DNA of 64,000 nucleotides from Prevotella sp. (lineage in GTDB: Bacteria > Bacteroidota > Bacteroidia > Bacteroidales > Bacteroidaceae), in NCBI GenBank assembly GCA_017623655.1, contig JAGAON010000009.1, forward strand, positions 1-64,000, read 5' to 3'. A program made the position numbers and the translations under genes. Positions 1 to 8,098 of the stretch are shown piece by piece (the first letter of the stretch is position 1; every line of letters starts with the position of its first letter). The notes below the pieces were generated by a model. It ran no database searches and was not told the origin of the DNA. It saw only the letters and a program-made list of their open reading frames with translations.

Positions 1-426
1 GGTGAACGCAAGATTTCGGGGAGTGGTATATTTGAACTGTATCGAACGGCCGTTCCCAAGACTTACCTTACGTGGAGCACCATCAGTCAGGTAAACCACA
101 TTCATCGGTACTTGTGTTGACAATCCCAACTTGTTCATAGCATATATGCCGGTCGGAACAATACGCGCCTTATCCCTGCGTGCGATGGTTTCAGCTATCT
201 GTTCTATGGAGGGCATCAATACACCAAGCCCCAAGACTGTATCAATCTCAGGGTATGAGTATATGCCTCTTGCCAAACGCACGATGTCGCCTTTTGCTGT
301 CAACCTTTCAAGACTTTTACCAACAGCCTTTACTTCACCGTATGAAGTGAAATCAGACGGAAAGAATATGCTTCCTCTTCCTTTGGCTTGAATAGCTGTC
401 AAAATATTGTCTTCTATACTTGCCAT
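1..426 (-). CDS. AbiEi/DUF6088-like type IV antitoxin, 3' end missing
   Basis: Open frame of 142 codons from an ATG at 426 running off the left edge without a stop. It begins MASIEDNILTAIQAKGRGSI and continues with a winged-helix-like segment (RLTAKGDIVRLARGIYSYP, about residues 56-74), the pattern of DUF6088/AbiEi antitoxins, which repress their own operon and neutralise an AbiEii nucleotidyltransferase toxin. The toxin would lie beyond the window and is not seen. A TAnnTTTG promoter inside an inverted repeat precedes the start (see 440-466). The family call rests on sequence resemblance; the toxin partner is inferred. Confidence 0.72.
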   Translation of the reverse strand, partial: MASIEDNILTAIQAKGRGSIFFPSDFTSYGEVKAVGKSLERLTAKGDIVRLARGIYSYPEIDTVLGLGVLMPSIEQIAETIARRDKARIVPTGIYAMNKLGLSTQVPMNVVYLTDGAPRKVSLGNGRSIQFKYTTPRNLAFT

Positions 427-439
427 CGCATTTAATTTT

Positions 440-466
440 GTCGCAAAGATACAAATTATTTGCGAC
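440..466 (-). promoter_or_regulatory. Promoter and palindromic operator of the antitoxin gene
   Basis: GTCGCAAA (440-447) and TTTGCGAC (459-466) form a perfect 8-base inverted repeat with an 11-base spacer. The minus-strand -7 element TATCTTTG (451-444) lies across the left arm, 17 bases from the ATG. A repressor bound here would block transcription, which fits antitoxin autoregulation. The repeat and the -7 box are seen; the operator role is inferred. Confidence 0.6.
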
Positions 467-573
467 TCCTATATAAATATTGACTGATTAATGTGTGGAT
501 TTAACATTGTTTATATAAAATACGCATGGTTATTCGGATTATTTTACTATATACGACAAATATTTCCATTATC

Positions 574-782
574 AACTTGACTCTATTCACCTTTATATAT
601 ATTAGGCAATAAAGTTAAGTTTTAAGTTCTTTATATCCACTTCTACCCTGATGGATTGGTTTGAACCCACCTCACCAAGATAAATTGCAGTGAAAAAAAA
701 GAAAAGACTCCCAAGGCAGCATACCGCCATAACTCCACTTGACTTTATTCCTCTTATTATATACAGACATTAAAGTAAAGTT
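574..782. repeat. Two direct copies of an imperfect hairpin repeat in an AT-rich spacer
   Basis: The stretch 427-1093 has no convincing gene. It holds two related copies, 574-621 and 737-782, each starting with ACTTGACT(C/T)TATT and ending with AATAAAGTTAAGTT or TTAAAGTAAAGTT, so each can fold on itself. The rest of the spacer is AT-rich sequence in which I see nothing else. Confidence 0.5.
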
Positions 783-1093
783 GTCTGCATATCCATATTA
801 GGTTAAAGGGTATCATTTCAACCATACCATTCTATGTCATTAATCACACAAGGCAGTTCTTCAATACATCATCAGACAGTTATGTAAACAATCACCAGCG
901 CCCACCAATTTTCTTTTTTGACAGCAATATCTCTTAATCTCCCTTTCTTCCCTCATTTTGCCATCACAACCCTATATTCTTATGTAAAAGTAGGTTAAAA
1001 TCGTTAAATCTTCACTTTTCTTAGACACGTAAGTAAATTCCTGTTCACTTTTCTATCGTATTAACTGCATATAGTTGGCAATCATACACTTCT

Positions 1094-1483
1094 ACATACT
1101 ATGGCTGCAGCAGCCTGACCTCGATAAACATACCCAAAAGTGTAACAAGCATTGGAGTTTATGCCTTCGCTCAATGCAAATATTTGGGAAATATATACTG
1201 CCATGTCTCTGTTCCTGCGAAGTTGAGTACACTAACATTCTCATATACAACATACAGCGACTGCACACTCCATGTGCCTTACGGAACGATAGATGCATAT
1301 AGATCTGCTGGCGGTTGGATGAAATTTGCTAACATCGTGGAATTTGACCCGACTGGCATTGAAGCTGTATCAGCAGACAGGAAGCCCGCGACAGAGCGGA
1401 GGATATACAACCTCGGCGGAGTGAGGATGGCTGCACCGCAGCGTGGTTTGAACATCATCAACGGAAAGAAGGTAATGTATTAA
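1094..1483 (+). pseudogene. 3' remnant of a BspA-like leucine-rich repeat surface protein
   Basis: The frame reads YGCSSLTSINIPKSVTSIG and then VPYGTIDAYRSAGGW, FANIVEFDPTGIEAV and ends GLNIINGKKVMY. These are the last repeats and the C-terminal tail typical of Prevotella BspA-family proteins (LRR_5 repeats). Upstream the same frame meets a TAA near 1030 and no repeats, signal peptide or start are present, so only about 130 C-terminal residues survive of a protein normally several hundred residues long. A 17-base-pair hairpin follows at 1516. It is a decayed or recombined gene end, not an intact small gene. Confidence 0.75.
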
Positions 1484-1515
1484 GCGGACATACTGTAACA
1501 TCATTATTTTATAGA

Positions 1516-1562
1516 ACGACAAATCCCAAGCCAGACATTACCCTGGGCTTGGGATTTGTCGT
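1516..1562. terminator. 17-bp perfect hairpin after the BspA remnant
   Basis: Arms 1516-1532 and 1546-1562 are perfectly complementary (ACGACAAATCCCAAGCC and its complement) around a 13-base loop. It has no strong T-run on the + side. It probably ended the now-decayed BspA transcript. Confidence 0.6.
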
Positions 1563-1661
1563 ATATACCCGCCAGCTATTCTCGACGATGTTGAGACGAT
1601 GTGGTACATACTAACACTATCAAAACCATTCCTAAATATCAACTTTTTGCGCCGACCAACC

Positions 1662-1697
1662 AACGCCATTAGGCCTGCAACCTAATGGCGTTTTTTT
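1662..1697 (+). terminator. Rho-independent terminator
   Basis: AACGCCATTAGG (1662-1673) pairs perfectly with CCTAATGGCGTT (1681-1692) around a 7-base loop and runs into seven T residues. It lies just upstream of the promoter at 1728 and insulates the next operon. Between the two hairpins, 1584-1616 holds a degraded copy of the GAGACGATGT palindrome described at 10752. Confidence 0.85.
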
Positions 1698-1727
1698 ATC
1701 TCTTTTTCACTTATTGCCGCTCAAAAA

Positions 1728-1759
1728 TTTGCGTATATCCAAAAAATGTTATAACTTTG
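1728..1759 (+). promoter_or_regulatory. Bacteroidetes-type promoter of the GNAT/ketosynthase operon
   Basis: TTTG at 1728-1731 and TAACTTTG at 1752-1759 are separated by 20 bases, the Bacteroidetes -33/-7 pattern. The transcript would start near 1765, so the first usable start is the ATG at 1777. Confidence 0.75.
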
Positions 1760-1776
1760 CAGGCAATATACAAACA

Positions 1777-2919
1777 ATGACAGTAACAGGAAATAGCATA
1801 CAGGTAATACAAGTAAACAACAAAAAAGGGATGGACGACTTCGTAAAGTTCCCCAAATCGTTGTATGCCGGTATCAGCCAGTATGTTCCTGACATGGATA
1901 GTGACATACGCGACACTTTCAGGCCTTCAAGAAACAAGAGTCTGAAATTCACGGACATCCAAGCCTTCGTAGCATACAGAAACGGTGAAACGGTAGGACG
2001 CATAGCCGGAATAATAAACCATAAAGCCAACAACATTTGGAACAAGACAAGCGTCCGTTTCTCCCTTTTAGAGTTCATAGATGACATAAAAGTTTCCAAA
2101 GCCTTGCTGAAAGCGGTGGAAGACTGGGGAAAAGAACGCGGAATGACAAGCCTGCAAGGCCCCATGGGCATCACCGACTTTGACAAAGAGGGCATGCTGA
2201 TAGAGGACTTTGACCTGGACGGGTCTTTTATGGAATACTGGAATCCGCCGTATTACCGGAAGCATCTTGAGAAACTACGTTTCAGGAAAGAGGCGGACTG
2301 GCTGCAAATACAGTTTCAGGTGCCGGAAACCGTGCCTGCGAGATATGCCCGCGTCGCGCAATTAGCCACCGAGATGTTCGACCTCAAGATTGTCAAGAAA
2401 TCGAAAAAGGAAGTACATAACGGTTACGGACAAAAGATTTTCAATCTGCTAAACCAAGCATACGCCCCATTATTCGGTTTTTCCCCGTTCTCTGATGAAC
2501 AGGCAAAGGTTTTTCTTCGGAAGTTCCTTCCACTGCTTAACATGAAAATGGTGACATTAATAGAAAACGGTAAAGGAGAGTTAGTCTGCGCAGCCATTAC
2601 CGTCAACGATTTCTCCGAAGGCTTGAAAAAAAGCAACGGGAAAGTATTTCCAAAAGGATGGTACCATCTTCTGAAAGCCATAAAATGGAAAAAAGGAGAC
2701 AAAGCCGAACTGATGCTTATCGCTGTGCGCCCCGATATGCAAGGACTGGGAATCAACGCCTTAGTGTTTGCACATCTCATTCCGGTCTATAACAAAATGG
2801 GAATCAAATGGTGCGAAACCGGCCCGCAACTGGAAAACAACGTCAAAGAGCTGTCACAATGGAAGCCGATGAACCCTTCTGTTGTAAAAAGAAGAAGATG
2901 CTGGGAGAAGAAAATCTAA
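1777..2919 (+). CDS. GNAT-like acyltransferase family protein
   Basis: Protein of 380 residues; an earlier in-frame ATG at 1714 lies upstream of the promoter and is rejected. The middle contains SLQGPMGITDFDKEGMLIED, and the C-terminal part contains ELMLIAVRPDMQGLGINALV, which has the Arg-x-x-x-Gln-Gly-x-Gly shape of a GNAT acetyl-CoA loop. Such 380-residue proteins are common and uncharacterised in Bacteroidales. It is the first gene after the promoter, 120 bases ahead of the ketosynthase and on the same strand, so it may belong to the acyl-chain pathway. Substrate is unknown. Confidence 0.7.
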   Translation: MTVTGNSIQVIQVNNKKGMDDFVKFPKSLYAGISQYVPDMDSDIRDTFRPSRNKSLKFTDIQAFVAYRNGETVGRIAGIINHKANNIWNKTSVRFSLLEFIDDIKVSKALLKAVEDWGKERGMTSLQGPMGITDFDKEGMLIEDFDLDGSFMEYWNPPYYRKHLEKLRFRKEADWLQIQFQVPETVPARYARVAQLATEMFDLKIVKKSKKEVHNGYGQKIFNLLNQAYAPLFGFSPFSDEQAKVFLRKFLPLLNMKMVTLIENGKGELVCAAITVNDFSEGLKKSNGKVFPKGWYHLLKAIKWKKGDKAELMLIAVRPDMQGLGINALVFAHLIPVYNKMGIKWCETGPQLENNVKELSQWKPMNPSVVKRRRCWEKKI

Positions 2920-3039
2920 CGTTCCCGCAATTTCAATATACTCTGACGTCTGCCGCCACATAGGAAGAACAGCCGTAGGGCACACGCCTAAAACACGAAA
3001 CAACAACAAAACTTACAACTCATAGAGACAGAAAAAACA

Positions 3040-4257
3040 ATGAATAGAGTAGTAATAACAGGCATGGGCATCTGGTCTTGCCTCGGCCAGACACTTGAAG
3101 AAGTCCGCCAGTCACTTTTTGAAGGCAAAAGCGGTATCATCTTCAGCCAAGAGCGCAAGGACGCCGGATTCCGTTCCGCACTCTGCGCCAACGTGCCACA
3201 ACCCAACCTCAAACCTTTCGTACCACGCAATATGCGCCAGTTTATGCCGGAAGAAGCCCAATACGCTTACATGGCGACCAAGGACGCGTTAGAGGCGGCA
3301 AAGATAGATCAGGACTTTCTTGACAAGAACGAAGTCGGAATAATCTACGGCAACGACTCGGTGGCGGAGGCAACAATGAAGGCTCTCGACAAGTTCCGCG
3401 AGTTCAAAGACACTTCCGCATGCGGAAGCGGCGCCATATTCCAGTCCATGAACTCCACCATAACCATGAACCTTGCCTGCCTGTTCAAGCTGCGCGGCAT
3501 CAACCTCACCTCATCAGCCGCATGCGCTTCAAGTTCCTTGGCCATAGGAAACGCCTACCTGCTGATTAAAAACGGCTTGCAGGATTGTGTCATCGCAGGC
3601 GGAGCGCAGGAGGCCAATATGTATAGCATAGCCTCTTTTGACGGTATTCAGGCTTTCTCCACACGCGAGTCAGACCCGACAAAGGCCTCCCGCCCGTTTG
3701 ACAAGGGACGCGACGGCCTCGTACCGGGCGGCGGTGCCGCCACCGTAATACTTGAAAGTTACGAGCACGCCGTAAAACGCGGCGCACCGATATTAGCGGA
3801 AATCGTAGGCTGGGGATTCTCAGGTAACGGAGACCATATATCCACTCCTAACGTAGCCGGTCCGGCACGTTCGCTGGAACTGGCCATCAAAAACGGGGGA
3901 GTAGATATAAAGGAGATTGGCTACATCAACGCTCATGCCACCTCTACACATGCCGGCGACGGACGTGAGGCCATGGCGATAGCGCAGATATTCGGCGACT
4001 ACAAAGTGCCCGTGACATCAACCAAGTCACAAACAGGTCATGAGATGTGGGCGGCAGGCGCTGCGGAGACCATATACTCCATGCTGATGATGCAGAACGA
4101 CTTTATCGCCGGCAACATCAACTTTGAAGAACCGGACGAGGAAACAGCCTGCATCAACATCATACCGGAGACGAAACAGACCCATTTCGATATGTTCCTG
4201 ACCAACTCTTTCGGTTTCGGAGGCACTAACTCCACACTGATTATAAAAAGGATTTAA
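3040..4257 (+). CDS. Beta-ketoacyl-ACP synthase (FabF-like) of an aryl-polyene-type cluster
   Basis: A 405-residue ketosynthase that condenses acyl and malonyl units carried on ACP. The Cys-His-His triad is intact: C162 in TSSAACASSS, H299 in NAHATST and H334 in KSQTGHEMWAAG, with the glycine-rich end FGFGGTNSTL. NAHATST replaces the usual FabF NAHGTST, suggesting a specialised condensing enzyme rather than the housekeeping FabF. It is followed by ACP, two dehydratase-like proteins and an exporter, so it probably elongates a polyene or similar chain. Confidence 0.9.
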   Translation: MNRVVITGMGIWSCLGQTLEEVRQSLFEGKSGIIFSQERKDAGFRSALCANVPQPNLKPFVPRNMRQFMPEEAQYAYMATKDALEAAKIDQDFLDKNEVGIIYGNDSVAEATMKALDKFREFKDTSACGSGAIFQSMNSTITMNLACLFKLRGINLTSSAACASSSLAIGNAYLLIKNGLQDCVIAGGAQEANMYSIASFDGIQAFSTRESDPTKASRPFDKGRDGLVPGGGAATVILESYEHAVKRGAPILAEIVGWGFSGNGDHISTPNVAGPARSLELAIKNGGVDIKEIGYINAHATSTHAGDGREAMAIAQIFGDYKVPVTSTKSQTGHEMWAAGAAETIYSMLMMQNDFIAGNINFEEPDEETACINIIPETKQTHFDMFLTNSFGFGGTNSTLIIKRI

Positions 4258-4345
4258 CGCGGCGCAAACGGTGAACACGCCATACCGCGCCGGCACAATG
4301 CTTAAAAATAACAATACATCAATAACATAATAACAAATTAGATTT

Positions 4346-4585
4346 ATGACACGCGAAGAAATTATTGCGAAAGTAAACTCAGTACTCGCAGAAGAGTTTG
4401 AGGTAGAAGAAAGCGTAATCACTCCTGATGCCATCGTAAAAGATGCGCTTGCACTTGACAGCCTCAGCCTGGTTGACCTCGTAGCGCTCATCCAGTACAC
4501 ATACAAGATTAAGATACCGGCAGAAGATCTCCCCAAAATAAAGACCTTCAACGACCTCTACGACTATATCGAGGCACATCTGTAA
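4346..4585 (+). CDS. Acyl carrier protein
   Basis: Acidic 79-residue protein with the phosphopantetheine attachment motif LDSLSLVDLV; the modified serine is S39. It carries the growing acyl chain for the ketosynthase 88 bases upstream and the hotdog enzymes downstream. Length and helix pattern fit a free-standing ACP. The surrounding genes indicate a dedicated carrier, not the housekeeping AcpP. Confidence 0.92.
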   Translation: MTREEIIAKVNSVLAEEFEVEESVITPDAIVKDALALDSLSLVDLVALIQYTYKIKIPAEDLPKIKTFNDLYDYIEAHL

Positions 4586-4670
4586 ATTGTTGTAATGTTG
4601 CTTGGAAAGTCAGCGCATAGCCTTATTCAAGGCCTAACCGCCGGCAACCAAGCAACCAAACTGCCTTTGA

Positions 4671-5084
4671 ATGAACAATATAAAGGAACTCATACCACAA
4701 CGCTCGCCGATCATCATGATCGACGAGTTGTTGCGTGTAGATGGTGACGAGGCAGTGTGCCGCCTCTGTGTACGTCAGGACAACTTCTTCATTGACAGCG
4801 ACAAGCTCATGGCTGAACCCGGACTGATAGAACATATAGCGCAGTCCGCATCCGCCTTTGCCGGTTACAGAGCCATTGCCGCCGGTGCGACAGAGCCTCC
4901 CGTGGGGTACATAGGCGAGGTAAAGAACTTCCATCTCTACTCCCGCCCGAAGATAGGCGATGTAATAACGACAACAATCACAATGGGACCGGAAGTGGAA
5001 GGCATCACCATCATACGAGGCACATCCACCGTGAACGGCGTAACCGTTGCCGACACTTCTATGAAAATATTTATAAAGGATTAG
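4671..5084 (+). CDS. Hotdog-fold 3-hydroxyacyl-ACP dehydratase (ApeP-like)
   Basis: 137 residues beginning MNNIKELIPQRSPIIMIDEL, followed by EHIAQSASAFAGYRA and GYIGEVKNFHLYSRP. This is the single-hotdog layout of the ApeP/FabZ-like dehydratases found in aryl-polyene clusters, which remove water from 3-hydroxyacyl-ACP to leave trans double bonds. It lacks the strict FabZ HFPxxPxxPG signature, which the next gene has; the two may work as a pair. Family placement is good, exact reaction inferred. Confidence 0.75.
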   Translation: MNNIKELIPQRSPIIMIDELLRVDGDEAVCRLCVRQDNFFIDSDKLMAEPGLIEHIAQSASAFAGYRAIAAGATEPPVGYIGEVKNFHLYSRPKIGDVITTTITMGPEVEGITIIRGTSTVNGVTVADTSMKIFIKD

Positions 5085-5140
5085 GCATAACACGGCATCT
5101 CTGCAAACACCACGACAGCAACACCGCCAAACAAACAACC

Positions 5141-5515
5141 ATGTTATTAGAAAACAGTTTCTACAAGATACTCCACAAAGAAGTGGACGGACTGTCAGGA
5201 CGCTTCACCATTGCCATACTGCCGGACTGTAACGTCTATGAAGGGCACTTCCCAAACGACCCGGTATGCCCCGGTGTGTGCAACATTGAGACCATAAAGG
5301 AATGTGCCATGCTGCTGACAGGCAAAGAACTACGCATAAAATCCATCAAACAATGCCGCCTGACAGCCATCGCCACACCATCCGTTTGCCCGGAAGTGAC
5401 CGTCACTGTCACAGCCACTCCGGCCGCAGACAACACATACACCGTCCTTGCATCAATAAAGGACGATGCGCAAACCTACATGGAATACAAAGGTATCATG
5501 GAATACCCTAACTGA
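5141..5515 (+). CDS. FabZ-like 3-hydroxyacyl-ACP dehydratase (ApeI-like hotdog)
   Basis: 124 residues with YEGHFPNDPVCPGVCNIETI, which matches the FabA/FabZ active-site segment including the catalytic His of GHFP. The acid residue usually found on the long helix is represented by E of NIETIKECA. It lies 56 bases after the other hotdog gene and 66 before the exporter, in the same operon. It probably dehydrates polyene intermediates on the cluster's ACP. Confidence 0.75.
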   Translation: MLLENSFYKILHKEVDGLSGRFTIAILPDCNVYEGHFPNDPVCPGVCNIETIKECAMLLTGKELRIKSIKQCRLTAIATPSVCPEVTVTVTATPAADNTYTVLASIKDDAQTYMEYKGIMEYPN

Positions 5516-5581
5516 TTATTACGGTAATACAAACGCCATGGGCACGACATCCATGGCTCACAAGCGCAAAAGGCACGAACA

Positions 5582-8098
5582 ATGACAACCCTTTTCATCA
5601 AAATATACGAATACTTCAAGTACCATCGTGCAGTCCTATGGCTCTCGATGGTCTTTCTGTTTATAGCCACCGGCTTCTTTGCCACCCGCATACATCTGGA
5701 GGAAGACCTCAACAAACTGATGCCATCATCCAAAAACGAAGACGGCACCACGAAGATGGCGTTCGCCGATCTACGGATAAAGGACAAGACATTCCTGTTG
5801 TTTGAGGCTCAAGGCAAAGCCAAGACAAACGATGAAGAAATGACATCCACGCTCACCGCTGTATGCGATGAGTTCGTTGACTCCCTCCTTTCGCGCGACA
5901 CAGCCAAGGATGCCTCGCAGAAAGTGATAGGTGACGTATTCTACAACATACCGGAAGACCTCATGTTCGACGGCGTGGCATTCCTCACCGAGCACCTGCC
6001 GGCATATATAGACACCACCGCTTACGCCGCTTTCGACACGCTTTTAACCAAGGAACACATGATATGGCAGATGCGGCAGAACGCGGAAGACCTGCAAGGC
6101 GAGATAGGAGAGATATTCCCCGAGCTCATAGAAACGGACCCGATAGGTATGCGTAACGTGCTTATGAGCAGCATGGCACCACTGATGGCGGCCACAGGCG
6201 GAGCGTACAAGACCATAGACGGACACTTCTTCGTGCCCGACTCAACCGTTTGTGTAGCATTCATTACGCCCCAGTTCTCCGCCACCAACACGGGGCAGGG
6301 TTCCAAACTGTTCCATGACTTGAACAACCTCATAGACAGTTTCGCCGTCAGTCATCCCGACATCAAAATAAGTTACCACGGCACACCGGCCAGCGGATAC
6401 TACAATTCATCGACTATCAAGAACGATCTTACCACCACCATCACCGGCTCCCTCATCCTTGTGCTGGTGGTACTGTTCCTCTGTATGCGCAACAAGAACA
6501 CCATCCCGCTGCTTCTGCTGCCCGTCATCTTCGGCACACTGTTCGGACTTTCACTCATGTACTTCATCAAAGGGCAGTTCTCACTGCTTGCCCTCGGCAT
6601 CGGAGCCATCGTCCTCGGCGTCGCCATGAGCTATGTCCTGCACATAATCACACACTACAAATACGTCGAAGACCCGCGCAAGGTACTTGAAGACGAGGTG
6701 AAACCCGTGTTACTCGGATGCCTTACCACGATAGGTTCGTTCATGGGGCTGATATTCATAAAGACAGACCTGTTGCAAGACTTCGGTCTTTTCGCCGCAT
6801 TCGCCATCATCGGCACCACCATCTTCGCGCTAATCTACCTTCCGCACCTGCTGCCGATGGAGAAAAACCGCACCAACAAAGCGGCATTCCGCCTCATAGA
6901 CAAGATTAACGCATACCCATTCGAAAGAAAAAAGCCACTGCTTTACATCATCGGGGCAACCATTGTCGTCAGCATAGCCTTCTACATAGCCAAGGGAACA
7001 GAGTTTGACGCCGACATGGGAAACCTTGGTTACCTTTCCGATAACACTGAATATTCCGAGAAACTGCTGCGCGACAAGACTTACACCGAGGACAAGACAA
7101 AGTATTTCGCGGCACAGGGCAAGACGATGGAAGAGGCACTATGCAACTTCGCACTGCTCTCTTCCAAACTTGACTCGTTGCAAAAGCTGGGACTGGTAAA
7201 GGACTTCACCCGCACCAACATAATCTTCGTGCCCCTCAAGGAACAGCAGAAGCGCATCGACGCATGGAAGAGTTACTGGACACCGGAGCGTCTCGCAACA
7301 GTCCGCAGGCTGATAAACGAAACCGCACCACAAGCCGGTCTCACCATCGATGGCTTCGAGACGTTCTTTGAGGCGGCCACAGCCGACTACTCCCCCACCC
7401 CGCTTTACGAGGCCGGCATCATACCGCCGGGCTATCAATCCACACTGATGGAACAGACAATGGCGGGAGACTACCTCTGCTTCACGTCCGTACGCTGCAC
7501 CAATGACTCCGTACGCGGCAAAGACACAGACTACAACCGCATCTGCGACGCCATCGCCACGCAACCCAATATGCTTGTGCTCGACACATATTATTATACC
7601 ACCGACACTCTGACAGAGCTTAACAACGACTTCAACGTGCTCCAATGGGTCAGCATGGCGTTCGTCTTCGTGGTGCTCCTGTTCAGTTTCCACTTCAACA
7701 TCCGCCACACGCTGTTAGGCTTCGCGCCTATCCTTCTAAGTTGGCTTATAGTCCTTGGAGCCATGGCCATGTTCAACGTGAAGTTCAATCTCATAAACAT
7801 CATCATCTCCACCTTCATCTTCGGCATCGGCGTTGATTACAGCATCTTTGTCATGAACGGCCTCATCAGCGACAGCCTCGCACCCGAGACCGCCGGCAAC
7901 AGGAAGAGCGTACTGGCCTACCACAAGACAGCCATCTTCTTCTCCGCATTCATCCTCATCGTCACAGTGGCCTCCATGCTTGTCGCCAACCATCCTGCCA
8001 TCAAGTCAGTAGGCTTCGCCACACTCGTAGGAATGATTGCCGCCGTGGTACTCTCCTACGTATTGCAGCCGGCCATATTCAGGAAGACAAACAAATGA
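5582..8098 (+). CDS. MMPL/RND-family exporter
   Basis: 838-residue membrane protein. It has a first membrane segment at about residues 17-38, a large periplasmic loop, a bundle of hydrophobic segments at about 280-425, a second loop, and a last bundle from about 690 to the end (for example LINIIISTFIFGIGVDYSIF). This is the two-fold MMPL layout with GVDYS-type motifs. Homologues in aryl-polyene and flexirubin clusters move the finished lipid toward the outer membrane. Its stop overlaps the next start by four bases (ATGA), so translation is coupled. Confidence 0.85.
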   Translation: MTTLFIKIYEYFKYHRAVLWLSMVFLFIATGFFATRIHLEEDLNKLMPSSKNEDGTTKMAFADLRIKDKTFLLFEAQGKAKTNDEEMTSTLTAVCDEFVDSLLSRDTAKDASQKVIGDVFYNIPEDLMFDGVAFLTEHLPAYIDTTAYAAFDTLLTKEHMIWQMRQNAEDLQGEIGEIFPELIETDPIGMRNVLMSSMAPLMAATGGAYKTIDGHFFVPDSTVCVAFITPQFSATNTGQGSKLFHDLNNLIDSFAVSHPDIKISYHGTPASGYYNSSTIKNDLTTTITGSLILVLVVLFLCMRNKNTIPLLLLPVIFGTLFGLSLMYFIKGQFSLLALGIGAIVLGVAMSYVLHIITHYKYVEDPRKVLEDEVKPVLLGCLTTIGSFMGLIFIKTDLLQDFGLFAAFAIIGTTIFALIYLPHLLPMEKNRTNKAAFRLIDKINAYPFERKKPLLYIIGATIVVSIAFYIAKGTEFDADMGNLGYLSDNTEYSEKLLRDKTYTEDKTKYFAAQGKTMEEALCNFALLSSKLDSLQKLGLVKDFTRTNIIFVPLKEQQKRIDAWKSYWTPERLATVRRLINETAPQAGLTIDGFETFFEAATADYSPTPLYEAGIIPPGYQSTLMEQTMAGDYLCFTSVRCTNDSVRGKDTDYNRICDAIATQPNMLVLDTYYYTTDTLTELNNDFNVLQWVSMAFVFVVLLFSFHFNIRHTLLGFAPILLSWLIVLGAMAMFNVKFNLINIIISTFIFGIGVDYSIFVMNGLISDSLAPETAGNRKSVLAYHKTAIFFSAFILIVTVASMLVANHPAIKSVGFATLVGMIAAVVLSYVLQPAIFRKTNK

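Noticed and set aside
1184..1483. Independent 99-residue gene
   Set aside because: The same frame continues upstream with BspA-type repeats (from 1094) and the product is only the C-terminal tail of that family, so it is a remnant.
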